Origin: Trebonia sp963843745
Lineage (GTDB): Bacteria > Actinomycetota > Actinomycetes > Streptosporangiales > Streptosporangiaceae
NCBI GenBank assembly: GCA_963843745.1
Contig: CAWJLP010000021.1
Location: forward strand, 620,001 to 684,000
Direction of reading: 5' to 3'
DNA length: 64,000 bases
The position numbers and the translations under genes were made by a program. The notes under the pieces are model-generated. The model was not told the DNA's origin. It was given only the letters and a program-made list of their open reading frames with translations, and made no database searches. Positions 25,360-33,508 of the stretch are shown here, piece by piece. Position 1 is the first letter of the stretch, and each line of letters opens with the position of its first letter.

Positions 25360-26661
25360 TTAGGGGGAGTAGTCGCCTGGGATCGGGCGGACCTCGATCT
25401 CGGTGCCGGCCAGGAAGGGCCCTTGGCCGGGCGGGATCGGCCACCAGGCGTCGGCGCGGGCGAGGCGGCTGACCGAGCCCGCGCCACGACGGTCCGGCGT
25501 GGCGACGACGCGGTCCGCGGAGTGGGTCAGCCGGACCGGGACCCACTCCTCGACACTGGGCCGAGGGGTCCAATCGCGGTCCAGCACCGCGGGCCGGGTG
25601 TCCACGGTGTGCCGCCAGCCGCCGATGGCGGCGAGCAGCGGCAGCACGAACAGCTCGCAGATAACCGCCGCCGCCAGCGGGTAACCCGGCACGCCGACGA
25701 CCGGAACGATCCCGTCGGACCCGTCGCCCGGCTTGGCGTGGCCCAGCAGCACCGGGTGGCCGGGACGGAGCGCGGCGCCCGCCACCGCCACGCCGCCCAC
25801 TTGCGCGAGCACGGCGGCGGTGTGGTCGCCGCGCCCGCGGCTGGACCCGGCGATCACCAGCACGAGGTCGGCGTCCGCCGCCGACCGCCTGATCTCTGCG
25901 GCGAGCGCGTCGGGGTCATCCGGCTGCACCGCGCCGACCGCTGGCCGCGCGCCGGCCTGTCGGCACCGCGCGGCGAGCATGAGCGAGTTGGTGTCGGTGA
26001 TCTCGCCGTGGCGCAGCGCCGCGCCGGCCGGCCTGATCTCGTCCCCGGTCGGGATGATCGCCACCGCCGGCCGCCGGGCCACGGCCAGCGTCACGTGCCC
26101 GCCGGCCGCCGCGGCGGCCAGGTCCGCCGGGCGCAGCCGCCGCCCGGCGGGGACGAGGAGCTCGCCCGCCGCGAAGTCCTCGGCGGCGACGCGGACGTTC
26201 CCGCCGCGCTGCGCCAGGTCGCCCCCGCCGGCGCGGCCGATGACGAGAACGCCGCCATCGTCCCGCGGCACCACCCGCTCGCGCACGATCACGGTGTCGG
26301 TGCCCGGCGGCATCGGGTCGCCGGTGTCGATCCACTCGAACGTTCCCCGCGGCAGCACCACCCGGTCGCCACCGCCCGCGCCAGCGGCGGCAGCGGCGGC
26401 AGCGGCGGCAGTCACGGCAGCAGCGGCAGTCACGGCAGCCGCGGCCACCGCGATGCCGTCCATCGCGGCGCAGTCCGACCGCGGCAGCGGGCCGCGCGCG
26501 TGCACCGGGGCAGCCGTGATGCGGCCGAGGGCCTCGGCCCCCGGCACGTGCTCGGCGGCCACCGGCTCCGCTCGCCATCCGGCCCGCGCCAGCGCGTCCG
26601 CCCACTGCGCGTAGGCGAGCTGGGGGGCTGGCCGGCCACCCGGGCGACTAGGGTCGCTCAC
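25360..26661 (-). CDS. MoeA-like molybdopterin molybdenumtransferase
   Basis: The 433-residue protein has MoeA features: PLPRSDCAAMDGIAV, WIDTGDPMPPGTDTVI, RPAVAIIPTGDEI, GSSRGRGDHTAAVL (in place of the common GGVSxGxxD) and GVPGYPLAA. It would insert molybdenum into molybdopterin. An Ala/Val/Thr tract of about 20 residues encoded by a GCC/GCA microsatellite-like stretch (26380-26455) interrupts the region after MDGIAV. The variant GSSRGRGDH motif suggests the MoeA-like branch found in formate-dehydrogenase contexts. FdhD lies next to it (44 bp upstream), so the pair probably serves a molybdenum-dependent formate dehydrogenase. Confidence 0.85.
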   Translation of the reverse strand: MSDPSRPGGRPAPQLAYAQWADALARAGWRAEPVAAEHVPGAEALGRITAAPVHARGPLPRSDCAAMDGIAVAAAAVTAAAAVTAAAAAAAAAGAGGGDRVVLPRGTFEWIDTGDPMPPGTDTVIVRERVVPRDDGGVLVIGRAGGGDLAQRGGNVRVAAEDFAAGELLVPAGRRLRPADLAAAAAGGHVTLAVARRPAVAIIPTGDEIRPAGAALRHGEITDTNSLMLAARCRQAGARPAVGAVQPDDPDALAAEIRRSAADADLVLVIAGSSRGRGDHTAAVLAQVGGVAVAGAALRPGHPVLLGHAKPGDGSDGIVPVVGVPGYPLAAAVICELFVLPLLAAIGGWRHTVDTRPAVLDRDWTPRPSVEEWVPVRLTHSADRVVATPDRRGAGSVSRLARADAWWPIPPGQGPFLAGTEIEVRPIPGDYSP

Positions 26662-26705
26662 GCCTGACTACTGCCCGCCGCCGTGGCACGGTATACCGGG
26701 GCAGC

Positions 26706-27590
26706 TCACAACGACAGGCGCTCCGCGCCTGTGTAAACGTTCATCGACGGCCCGCGCAGGAAGCCCACGAGCGTCAGCCTCGCCTCGGCGGCGAGGTCGG
26801 CGGCCAGCGACGACGGCGCGGACACCGCGGCCAGCAGCGGTATGCCGGCCAGTACCGCCTTCTGCACCAGCTCGAACGAGGCACGTCCGCTGACCAGCAG
26901 CGCGCAGCCGCTCAGCGGGAGCTTGTCGTTCAGCAGCGCCCAGCCGACGATCTTGTCGACCGCGTTGTGCCTGCCCACGTCCTCGCGCACCGCGAGCAGC
27001 GACCCGGCGGCGTCGAACAGCCCCGCGGCGTGCAGCCCGCCGGTGGAGGAGAACACCTTCTGCACGTCCCGCAACCGGTCCGGCAGCGAGGCCAGCAGGG
27101 CAGGCGCGAACCGCGTCTGGTCCGCGGACAGCGGCGACGCCGGCAGTACGCAGATGTCCTCGATCGAGGTCTTGCCGCAGACGCCGCACGCCGACGTGGT
27201 CATGAAGTTCCGCCGCGCGCCAGGCGTCACCGTCACGCCGGGCGCGAGCCTGACGTCGGCGATGTTCCCCAGCTCCGCTTCGGAATGGTCGCCGTGCCCG
27301 CACGTCACGCCGTCGCAGAGCTTGATCTCGGCGATCTCCTCACGGGACCTGACCACGGCCTCGCTGACCAGGAACCCCGCCGCGAGCTCAACGTCGTCCC
27401 CCGGCGTGCGCATGGTCATGGTCAGGGCGGTGCCGTCGACCCTGATGCCGAGCGGCTCCTCGGCCGCCAGCAGGTCCGCGCGCGCGTCCGCCCGGACCGC
27501 CACCGCCGTCCCGTCCGCCGGCCCGTCCGCCGTCCCGTCCTGCGTCAGCGTCACCCGAAGCACCCGCCGCCGCGCCGTCCGCCCGGCCAC
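26706..27590 (-). CDS. fdhD: Formate dehydrogenase accessory sulfurtransferase FdhD
   Basis: The 294-residue protein has EEPLGIRVDGTALTMTMRTPGDDVELAAGFLVSEAVV and the catalytic cysteine loop TTSACGVCGKTSIED. A C-terminal region contains DVGRHNAVDKIVGWAL and LLVSGRASFELVQKAVLAGIPLLAAVSAPSSLA. FdhD transfers sulfur from a cysteine desulfurase to the Mo-bis-MGD cofactor of formate dehydrogenase. It precedes moeA on the same strand. No formate dehydrogenase structural gene is in the window. The first 25 residues are low-complexity and the true start may be further in. Confidence 0.95.
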   Translation of the reverse strand: MAGRTARRRVLRVTLTQDGTADGPADGTAVAVRADARADLLAAEEPLGIRVDGTALTMTMRTPGDDVELAAGFLVSEAVVRSREEIAEIKLCDGVTCGHGDHSEAELGNIADVRLAPGVTVTPGARRNFMTTSACGVCGKTSIEDICVLPASPLSADQTRFAPALLASLPDRLRDVQKVFSSTGGLHAAGLFDAAGSLLAVREDVGRHNAVDKIVGWALLNDKLPLSGCALLVSGRASFELVQKAVLAGIPLLAAVSAPSSLAADLAAEARLTLVGFLRGPSMNVYTGAERLSL

Positions 27591-27648
27591 GCCACCGCCT
27601 CCTCCCGGGGAGTCGTCCCGGCTTCAGCGTAACGCCGAAGCCGCCACG

Positions 27649-27690
27649 CCAGGGTAACGAGACCAGGGTAACGAGACCAGGGTAACGAGA
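27649..27690. repeat. Three exact 14-bp tandem repeats
   Basis: CCAGGGTAACGAGA at 27649, 27663 and 27677, identical copies, in the 5' region of fdhD (minus strand). Confidence 0.9.
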
Positions 27691-27726
27691 CGGCCCGGAC
27701 GAACGACACGCGACCGTTCGTAGGTG

Positions 27727-27744
27727 CTATGGTCTAGACCATAG
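27727..27744. promoter_or_regulatory. DasR-type operator (dre-like palindrome)
   Basis: CTATGGTCTAGACCATAG is a perfect 18-bp palindrome whose core TGGTCTAGACCA equals the DasR-responsive element core described in Streptomyces. It lies about 200 bp upstream of the gap start, so it could tie the glycolytic operon to the glucosamine-phosphate signal sensed by DasR. Another GntR/HutC-family protein could bind the same core. No DasR gene is in the window. Confidence 0.7.
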
Positions 27745-27945
27745 GCATGCGAATGCCTGCCCGGCACACGGGCCTGGACAGGCCGGCTCGCCGCTGGACC
27801 GGACGCGTCCTCCAGGAGACCCCCGGGGTCCGCGCCCGGTGTCCCGGTGTCCGATAATCTCCCCGGGGAAGAGATCCGGGAGTGACGCGAGGCCGGGGAC
27901 GTTGGACCCTAGTCACGAGTGGCGATCGAAACGGAGGCTTGTGCT

Positions 27946-28959
27946 GTGACCATTCGAGTAGGCATCAACGGGTTCGGGCGCATCGGCCGGAACTACTGGA
28001 AGGCCGTGAACACGACGGGGATCGATCGCGGCATCGAGATCGTCGCGGCGAACGACCTCGGCGACGTCGCGACGATGGCCCATCTGCTCAAGTACGACAG
28101 CACGGCGGGCGACCTGAAAGAGGCCGTGACCGTCGACGGCGACACGATCCGGGTCGGTGACAAGTCGATCAAGATCCTCGCCGAACGTGACCCGGCCAAC
28201 CTGCCCTGGGCCGACCTGGGCGTCGACGTGGTGGTCGAGTCGACAGGCATCTTCACCACCGGTCCCAAGGCCAAGGCGCACATCGCGGGCGGCGCCAAGA
28301 AGGTGATCATCTCCGCGCCGGCCAAGGACGAAGACATCACGATCGTGATGGGGGTCAACGACGACAAGTACGACCCCGCAACCCACGACATCATCTCCAA
28401 CGCCTCCTGCACCACCAACTGCGTGGCGCCGATGGCGAAGGTGCTGCAGGAGAACTTCGGCATCGTCAAGGGCCTGATGACCACGGTGCACGCCTACACC
28501 CAGGACCAGATGCTGCAGGACGGGCCGCACAAGGACCTGCGCAGGGCGCGGGCCGCCGCGCTGAACATCGTGCCCACCACCACCGGCGCCGCCAAGGCGA
28601 CCGCGCTCGTGCTGCCCGAGCTCAAGGGCAAGCTCGACGGCTACTCGCTGCGCGTGCCCGTGCCGGTCGGGTCGATCACGGACCTGGTCGTCGACCTGGA
28701 GCGCGACGTGACCAAGGACGAGGTCAACGCCGCTTACAAGGCCGCCGCGGACGGCGCGCTCAAGGGCTACCTGGTCTACACCGAGGACGCGATCGTGTCC
28801 TCGGACATCGTCGGCTCGCCCGCCTCGTGCACATTCGACTCCTCGATCACGATGGCGTACGGCAACCAGGTGAAGGTGTTCGGCTGGTACGACAACGAGT
28901 GGGGCTACTCCTGCCGGCTCGCCGACCTGACCGCGCTCGTCGCGTCCCGGCTGGGGTAA
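27946..28959 (+). CDS. gap: Glyceraldehyde-3-phosphate dehydrogenase
   Basis: Starts at GTG 27946, which has ACGGAGG eight bases upstream and gives the standard N-terminus TIRVGINGFGRIGRNYWKA. The protein is 337 residues long with the active-site motif ISNASCTTNC (catalytic Cys155) and the C-terminal WYDNEWGYSCRL. It oxidises glyceraldehyde 3-phosphate with NAD and phosphate in glycolysis. pgk follows after three bases and tpiA after another two, so the three form an operon. The dre-like palindrome upstream suggests GlcNAc-linked control. Confidence 0.98.
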   Translation: MTIRVGINGFGRIGRNYWKAVNTTGIDRGIEIVAANDLGDVATMAHLLKYDSTAGDLKEAVTVDGDTIRVGDKSIKILAERDPANLPWADLGVDVVVESTGIFTTGPKAKAHIAGGAKKVIISAPAKDEDITIVMGVNDDKYDPATHDIISNASCTTNCVAPMAKVLQENFGIVKGLMTTVHAYTQDQMLQDGPHKDLRRARAAALNIVPTTTGAAKATALVLPELKGKLDGYSLRVPVPVGSITDLVVDLERDVTKDEVNAAYKAAADGALKGYLVYTEDAIVSSDIVGSPASCTFDSSITMAYGNQVKVFGWYDNEWGYSCRLADLTALVASRLG

Positions 28960-28962
28960 CGC

Positions 28963-30177
28963 ATGCGCTCTATCGATGACATCGACGTCGCCGGGCGCCG
29001 CGTCCTGCTGCGGTCTGACCTGAACGTGCCGCTCGACCTGAAAGGCAGTGGGGCGATCACCGACGACGGGCGTATCCGCGCCAGCCTGCCGGTGATCAAG
29101 AAGCTGTCGGACCGCGGTGCCCGGGTCGTCATCATGGCCCACCTCGGCCGCCCGAAGGGCGCGGACTACGCCGAGCGTGCCGCGGGCGGCCCGTCGCTGC
29201 ACGTGGTCGGGGTCCGGCTCGCGGAACTGCTCGGCAAGCAGGTCGCGTTCGCCAGCGACCTCGTCGGCCCGTCGGCGGCCGCGACTGTCGGCGCGCTGAC
29301 CGACGGCGGCGTGGCGCTGCTCGAGAACGTCAGGTTCGAGCCCGCGGAGACTTCGAAGGATGATTCCGAACGGGCCCGTCTCGCTGCCCGGCTCGCCGAA
29401 CTAGGCGATGTGTACGTGGGCGACGGGTTCGGCGTGGTGCACCGCAAGCAGGCGTCGGTCTACGACCTGCCCGCACTGCTGCCGCACGCGGCGGGCGACC
29501 TCATCCTCGCTGAGGTGGCCGTGCTGAAGCGGCTGACCGAGAAGCCGGCCCGGCCGTACGTCGTCGTGCTCGGCGGGTCGAAGGTGGCGGACAAGCTCGG
29601 CGTGATCGGGAACCTGCTCGGCCTCGCGGACAGGCTGATCATCGGCGGCGGGATGGGGTACACGTTCCTCGCGGCGCTCGGGCACGAGGTGGGCAATTCG
29701 CTGCTGGAGGCCGACCAGATCGACACGGTGCGCGGGGTGCTCGCCGACGCGGACCGGCGCGGGGTCGAGATCGTGCTGCCGACCGACATCGTGGCCGCGA
29801 CGCACTTCGCTCCGGACGCGCAGTCGGTCGTCGTGCCCGCCGACGCGATCCCGGCGGACCGGGAGGGCATGGACATCGGGCCTGACACGCGCGCGCGGTT
29901 CGCCGCCAAGCTGATCGACGCGAGGACCGTGTTCTGGAACGGGCCAATGGGGGTCTTCGAGTTCCCGGCGTTCGCGGCGGGCACCCGCGCGATCGCCGAG
30001 GAGCTGACCAAGGTCGACGGGCTCACCGTGATCGGCGGCGGCGACTCCGCGGCGGCGGTGCGGTCGTTCGGGCTGGCTGACTCGGCGTTCGGGCACATCT
30101 CGACGGGCGGCGGCGCGTCGCTGGAATACCTTGAGGGCAAAACCCTCCCTGGGCTGACGGCGCTGGAAACGGACTAA
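28963..30177 (+). CDS. pgk: Phosphoglycerate kinase
   Basis: A 404-residue protein with RRVLLRSDLNVPLD, MAHLGRPKG, VALLENVRFEP, VVLGGSKVADKLGVIGNLL and VFWNGPMGVFE, plus the C-terminal nucleotide loop VIGGGDSAAAV and HISTGGGASLEYLEG. It makes ATP from 1,3-bisphosphoglycerate. It is three bases downstream of gap. The stretch DDSERARL (29363-29386) includes TTCCGAACGGGCC, a member of the recurrent motif family. Confidence 0.98.
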   Translation: MRSIDDIDVAGRRVLLRSDLNVPLDLKGSGAITDDGRIRASLPVIKKLSDRGARVVIMAHLGRPKGADYAERAAGGPSLHVVGVRLAELLGKQVAFASDLVGPSAAATVGALTDGGVALLENVRFEPAETSKDDSERARLAARLAELGDVYVGDGFGVVHRKQASVYDLPALLPHAAGDLILAEVAVLKRLTEKPARPYVVVLGGSKVADKLGVIGNLLGLADRLIIGGGMGYTFLAALGHEVGNSLLEADQIDTVRGVLADADRRGVEIVLPTDIVAATHFAPDAQSVVVPADAIPADREGMDIGPDTRARFAAKLIDARTVFWNGPMGVFEFPAFAAGTRAIAEELTKVDGLTVIGGGDSAAAVRSFGLADSAFGHISTGGGASLEYLEGKTLPGLTALETD

Positions 30178-30179
30178 AC

Positions 30180-30974
30180 GTGGCTGATAACAGCAGGCTG
30201 CCGCTCATCGCCGGCAACTGGAAGATGAACTGCAACCACCTCGAGGCGATCGCGCTCGTCCAGAAGCTCGCGTTCACGCTGCGGCCGAACGACTACCAGT
30301 ACGTCGAGGTCGTGGTGCTGCCGCCGTTCACCGCGCTGCGCTCGGTGCAGACGCTGGTCGACGGCGACAAGATGAAGATCCGTTACGGCGCGCAGGACCT
30401 GTCCCCGTTCGATCGCGGTGCCTACACCGGGGACGTGTCCGGGCCGATGCTCGCCAAGCTCGGCTGCTCCTACGTGCTGTGCGGGCACTCCGAACGCCGC
30501 CAGTACCACCACGAGGACGACGCGCTGGTCAACGCCAAGGTGCGCGCCGCGCTCGCGGTCTCGATCACGCCGGTCCTGTGCGTGGGGGAGCCGCAGGAGG
30601 TGCGACACGCCGGCGATCAGGTGCCGCACGTGATGGCGCAGCTGGGCGGGTCGCTGGCGAAGGTGCCTGCCGAGGCGGTCGCCGCGATGGTGATCGCCTA
30701 CGAGCCGATCTGGGCCATCGGCACTGGCGCGGTCGCCTCGCCCGGTGACGCGCAGGAGATGTCCGCCGCGATCAGGGAGTGGGTTTCGGCCACGCACGGG
30801 CCCGAAACGGCCGGCGGAGTGCGTATCCTGTATGGCGGATCAGTGAAGGACGACAACATCGCGCCTATCATGGGACAACAGGACGTAGACGGAGCCCTCG
30901 TCGGCGGCGCAAGCCTGGATGCCGCCCAGTTCGCTTCGATCTGCCGGTACCGCGAGCTGGCCCCGCGCCAGTGA
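30180..30974 (+). CDS. tpiA: Triosephosphate isomerase
   Basis: A 264-residue TIM barrel starting at GTG 30180, two bases after the pgk stop. It shows PLIAGNWKMNCNH (catalytic Lys), YVLCGHSERRQYH (catalytic His), AYEPIWAIGTG (catalytic Glu) and the phosphate-binding YGGSVKDDN and DGALVGGASL. It interconverts dihydroxyacetone phosphate and glyceraldehyde 3-phosphate. Its first codons (ADNSR) happen to contain GCTGATAACAGCA, the first part of the dispersed intergenic element. Confidence 0.98.
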   Translation: MADNSRLPLIAGNWKMNCNHLEAIALVQKLAFTLRPNDYQYVEVVVLPPFTALRSVQTLVDGDKMKIRYGAQDLSPFDRGAYTGDVSGPMLAKLGCSYVLCGHSERRQYHHEDDALVNAKVRAALAVSITPVLCVGEPQEVRHAGDQVPHVMAQLGGSLAKVPAEAVAAMVIAYEPIWAIGTGAVASPGDAQEMSAAIREWVSATHGPETAGGVRILYGGSVKDDNIAPIMGQQDVDGALVGGASLDAAQFASICRYRELAPRQ

Positions 30975-31046
30975 GCGGCGGCCGGTGAGACGCACAGGCG
31001 CTGACAACAAGTCGTGACAGTCATTTTGGCAAGGAGATAGACCGCC

Positions 31047-31277
31047 GTGGACATCGCACTTTCGGTCGTCCTGATCATCATCAGCCTCGTGATGATCTTG
31101 CTGGTTCTCCTGCACAAGGGGAAGGGCGGCGGCCTGTCCGACCTGTTCGGCGGCGGTGTGTCCTCGACGCTCGGCTCATCGTCGGTGGTCGAGCGGAACC
31201 TGGACCGCATCACCATTTTCTTCGGTGTGCTGTGGTTCGTCGTCATCGTTGCCCTAGGCTGGCTCCTCAGCCACTGA
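31047..31277 (+). CDS. secG: Preprotein translocase subunit SecG
   Basis: A 76-residue protein from GTG 31047 with AAGGAG upstream (31030-31035). Two hydrophobic helices (ALSVVLIIISLVMILLVLL and ITIFFGVLWFVVIVALGWLL) flank the conserved KGKGGGLSDLFGGG loop, which is diagnostic of SecG. It is part of the SecYEG channel. The position after tpiA is conserved in actinomycetes. Confidence 0.96.
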   Translation: MDIALSVVLIIISLVMILLVLLHKGKGGGLSDLFGGGVSSTLGSSSVVERNLDRITIFFGVLWFVVIVALGWLLSH

Positions 31278-31290
31278 ATCCCGCGTGTAT

Positions 31291-31308
31291 CTCCGGCAGG
31301 GTCCGGAG
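31291..31308. terminator. Weak hairpin downstream of secG
   Basis: CTCCGG-cagggt-CCGGAG, 6-bp arms, 13 bases after the secG stop. No poly-T follows, so termination is only possible, not clear. Confidence 0.4.
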
Positions 31309-31367
31309 TGTCTGGTGGTAGATGGCATTCGACGTGGTTCGATGAATCCCGTGACAAGGGGTGATCT

Positions 31368-31703
31368 GTGAGCAGTGGCAACGCGATACGCGGAAGCAGG
31401 GTAGGCGCCGGCCCGATGGGCGAGGCCGAGCGCGGTGAGGCCGCGCCTCGGGTGTGGGTGTCGTTCTGGTGCTCAAACGGACACGAGACCCGGCCGAGCT
31501 TCGCGACCGACGCTGCCGTCCCCGAGCAGTGGGAGTGCCCCCGGTGCGGCTTCCCGGCGGGCCAGGACCAGACCAGCCCGCCGGCCCCGCCGCGCGTCGA
31601 GCCGTACAAGACGCACCTGGCCTACGTGAAGGAGCGCCGCACCGACGCCGACGGCGAAGCCATTCTCGCCGAGGCCCTGCAGCGCCTTCGCAGCACCGTC
31701 TGA
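31368..31703 (+). CDS. rbpA: RNA polymerase-binding protein RbpA
   Basis: A 111-residue protein from GTG 31368. It matches RbpA: N-terminal AIRGSRVGAGPMGEAERGEAAPR, a zinc-ribbon-like core (VWVSFWCSNGHETRPSFA...PEQWECPRCGFPAG) and the sigma-interaction end PYKTHLAYVKERRTDADGEAILAEAL. RbpA stabilises RNA polymerase open complexes with the principal sigma factor in Actinobacteria. A strong hairpin follows 25 bp after its stop. Confidence 0.96.
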   Translation: MSSGNAIRGSRVGAGPMGEAERGEAAPRVWVSFWCSNGHETRPSFATDAAVPEQWECPRCGFPAGQDQTSPPAPPRVEPYKTHLAYVKERRTDADGEAILAEALQRLRSTV

Positions 31704-31728
31704 CTTCTCCGGCCGCCGAGCTTTCCGC

Positions 31729-31755
31729 GTTCCCGGACGTGTAACGTCCGGGAAC
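31729..31755 (+). terminator. Hairpin terminator after rbpA
   Basis: Arms GTTCCCGGACG (31729-31739) and its exact complement at 31745-31755 surround a 5-base loop. It lies between rbpA and the DinB-like gene. Confidence 0.7.
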
Positions 31756-31773
31756 CTCGGTACCGTGACGCCC

Positions 31774-32361
31774 ATGAGCAACAGTGACAGTCCATGGGAG
31801 CCGCCGATCGCCGGCACCGAAACCGAGCAGTTGCTGGGTGCCCTCGAGCGGCAGCGCGCGACCTTCCGGTGGAAGACCGACGACCTTGACGAGGCTCAGC
31901 TCAACAAGCGGATCGGCGCCTCCGGCCTGACCCTGGCCAGCCTGCTCAAGCACCTGGCCTGGGTGGAGGCATCCGGCTTCAACAAGAGGCTGACCGGCGA
32001 TCCGTACGGTCCGCCGTGGGACGGCGTCGACTTCCGTGCCGACCCGGACTGGGAGTTCAGGACCGCCGCCGACGACAGCCCGCAGACGCTGTACGCGCTG
32101 TGGGACGACGCCGTCGGGCGGTCCCGCGAGCGGCTCGCCGCGTTCCTCGCCGCCAACGGTGACCTCGGCCAGCCCGTGCACCTCAGCTGGCCCGACGGCA
32201 CGCACGCCAGCCTGCGCCGGCTGCTGTTCGACCTGCTCGAGGAGTACGCCAGGCACACCGGCCACGCCGACCTGCTCCGCGAGGCCATCGACGGCCGGAC
32301 CGGCGAGGACCCGCCGCCCGGCTGGCGCCCGGTCTCCGGCCGGTTCCGGTTCGCGGGCTAG
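31774..32361 (+). CDS. DinB/DUF664-family protein
   Basis: ATG 31774 (MSNSDSPWEPP) is preferred over GTG 31765. The 195 residues show LASLLKHLAWVEASGFN, RADPDWEFRTA and EEYARHTGHADLLREAIDG, the three-histidine pattern of the DinB fold, as in the paralogue at 4978-5487. It ends with a short basic tail. Metal-dependent transferase activity is possible; function unknown. The last four bases overlap the convergent corA stop. Confidence 0.75.
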   Translation: MSNSDSPWEPPIAGTETEQLLGALERQRATFRWKTDDLDEAQLNKRIGASGLTLASLLKHLAWVEASGFNKRLTGDPYGPPWDGVDFRADPDWEFRTAADDSPQTLYALWDDAVGRSRERLAAFLAANGDLGQPVHLSWPDGTHASLRRLLFDLLEEYARHTGHADLLREAIDGRTGEDPPPGWRPVSGRFRFAG

Positions 32362-33461
32362 AGCCAGTCCCTGCGGCGGAAGACGAAGTAGAGGACCACC
32401 CCGGCGATGACCATGAGGGCGCACGAGGCGGCGAGGCCGATCTCGTGGCTGAAACCTGGGTAGGGCACGTTCATCCCGTAGAAGCCGGTGATGAAGGTCG
32501 GCACCGCGATGATCGCCGCCCAGCTGGTGACCTTCTTGGTGATGATGTTCATCCGGTTGCCCTGGATGGTCAGGTTCGTCTCCAGGATCGTGGTCACCAG
32601 GTCCCGTAGCGAGTCGGTCCACTCGGCGGCGCGCAGCACGTGGTCGTACACGTCCTGGTAGTAGGGCATCAGGTCGTCGCTCACGACGTGCAGGTCGCGG
32701 CGCATCAGCGTGTTCACCACCTCGCGCATCGGGAGCACGACCCGGCGCAGCAGCACCAGCGACTTGCGCAGCTCGAAGCTGCGCCGCTGCACCGGCTTCG
32801 CCGGCGGGGTGTCGGCGAACAGGTCGTCCTCGAGGTCCTCGACCGCGTCGTCCAGCGACTGGACCGCCTCGAAGTGACTGTCCACGATGTAGTCGAGCAG
32901 CCCGTGCAGCAGGTACCCGACACCCTGCCCGGCCAGGTCGGGGCTGGCGTCCCACCGGTCGACGACCTTACCGATGTCGATCCCGTCGTCCTTGCGCACG
33001 GTGATCAGCGCCTGCCGGAGCACGAACGCGGAGAGCTCGCTGGTGGCCAGCTCGCCGCTGTCGCCGTCGAGCCGCGCGCCGTAGGCGGTCAGGAACAAGT
33101 GGGTGCGGTACCGGTCGATCTTCGGCCGCTCCCAGGCGTACAGCGCGTCCTCGACGGCGACCGGGTGCAGGCCGAACTCGTCGCCCAGCACCGCGAGGTC
33201 CGCAGGATCAGGATCGCGCAGGTCCAGCCAGATGGTCGCCCGCTCATCGGTCAGGTGGTCGCTGATCTCGCTGACCGGGAATCCCTCGGCCACGAGCGTC
33301 CCGTCCCGGTACAGCCGCGTCCGAGCCTGGCACTTGGTCGTCGTGTCCGAGCAGATCGCGGCCGCGGCGACGGTCTCCGGGTCGCTCCCGTGAAAGGTGC
33401 TGTCAAGCTGGGTCCGGCTGCCGAGCTGGCCGCCGAGCGCACCGGACTGCTGTGTAACCAT
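32358..33461 (-). CDS. CorA-family magnesium/cobalt transporter
   Basis: The 367-residue protein has a large soluble N-terminal domain and two C-terminal membrane helices with the hallmark motif GFYGMNVPYPG between them (near residue 325). It ends in a short basic tail RRRDWL. It should form a pentameric divalent-cation channel in the cytoplasmic membrane. The start at ATG 33461 gives an N-terminus with extra low-similarity residues (to about 45), so an internal start is possible. Confidence 0.93.
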   Translation of the reverse strand: MVTQQSGALGGQLGSRTQLDSTFHGSDPETVAAAAICSDTTTKCQARTRLYRDGTLVAEGFPVSEISDHLTDERATIWLDLRDPDPADLAVLGDEFGLHPVAVEDALYAWERPKIDRYRTHLFLTAYGARLDGDSGELATSELSAFVLRQALITVRKDDGIDIGKVVDRWDASPDLAGQGVGYLLHGLLDYIVDSHFEAVQSLDDAVEDLEDDLFADTPPAKPVQRRSFELRKSLVLLRRVVLPMREVVNTLMRRDLHVVSDDLMPYYQDVYDHVLRAAEWTDSLRDLVTTILETNLTIQGNRMNIITKKVTSWAAIIAVPTFITGFYGMNVPYPGFSHEIGLAASCALMVIAGVVLYFVFRRRDWL

Positions 33462-33508
33462 GAGATCCTCTCAATTCCGACATGCCGGATCTCAAGGCTA
33501 CTGACCCG

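Larger units (their letters stand above)
27591..27945. promoter_or_regulatory. Regulatory gap between fdhD and gap
   Basis: The 355-bp divergent region contains a three-copy 14-bp tandem repeat (27649-27690) near fdhD, a perfect 18-bp palindrome that matches DasR sites (27727-27744), and the ribosome-binding site ACGGAGG at 27931-27937 before the gap GTG. No convincing coding frame is present. Confidence 0.7.

Noticed and set aside
27734..27916. A 60-residue minus-strand frame upstream of gap
   Set aside because: It overlaps the palindrome and promoter region and has an Arg/Pro-rich shadow composition.
30184..30196. GCTGATAACAGCA at the start of tpiA as a ninth copy of the dispersed element
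   Set aside because: Only the first 13 bases match, it lies inside a coding region and encodes acceptable N-terminal residues; chance or codon use explains it.
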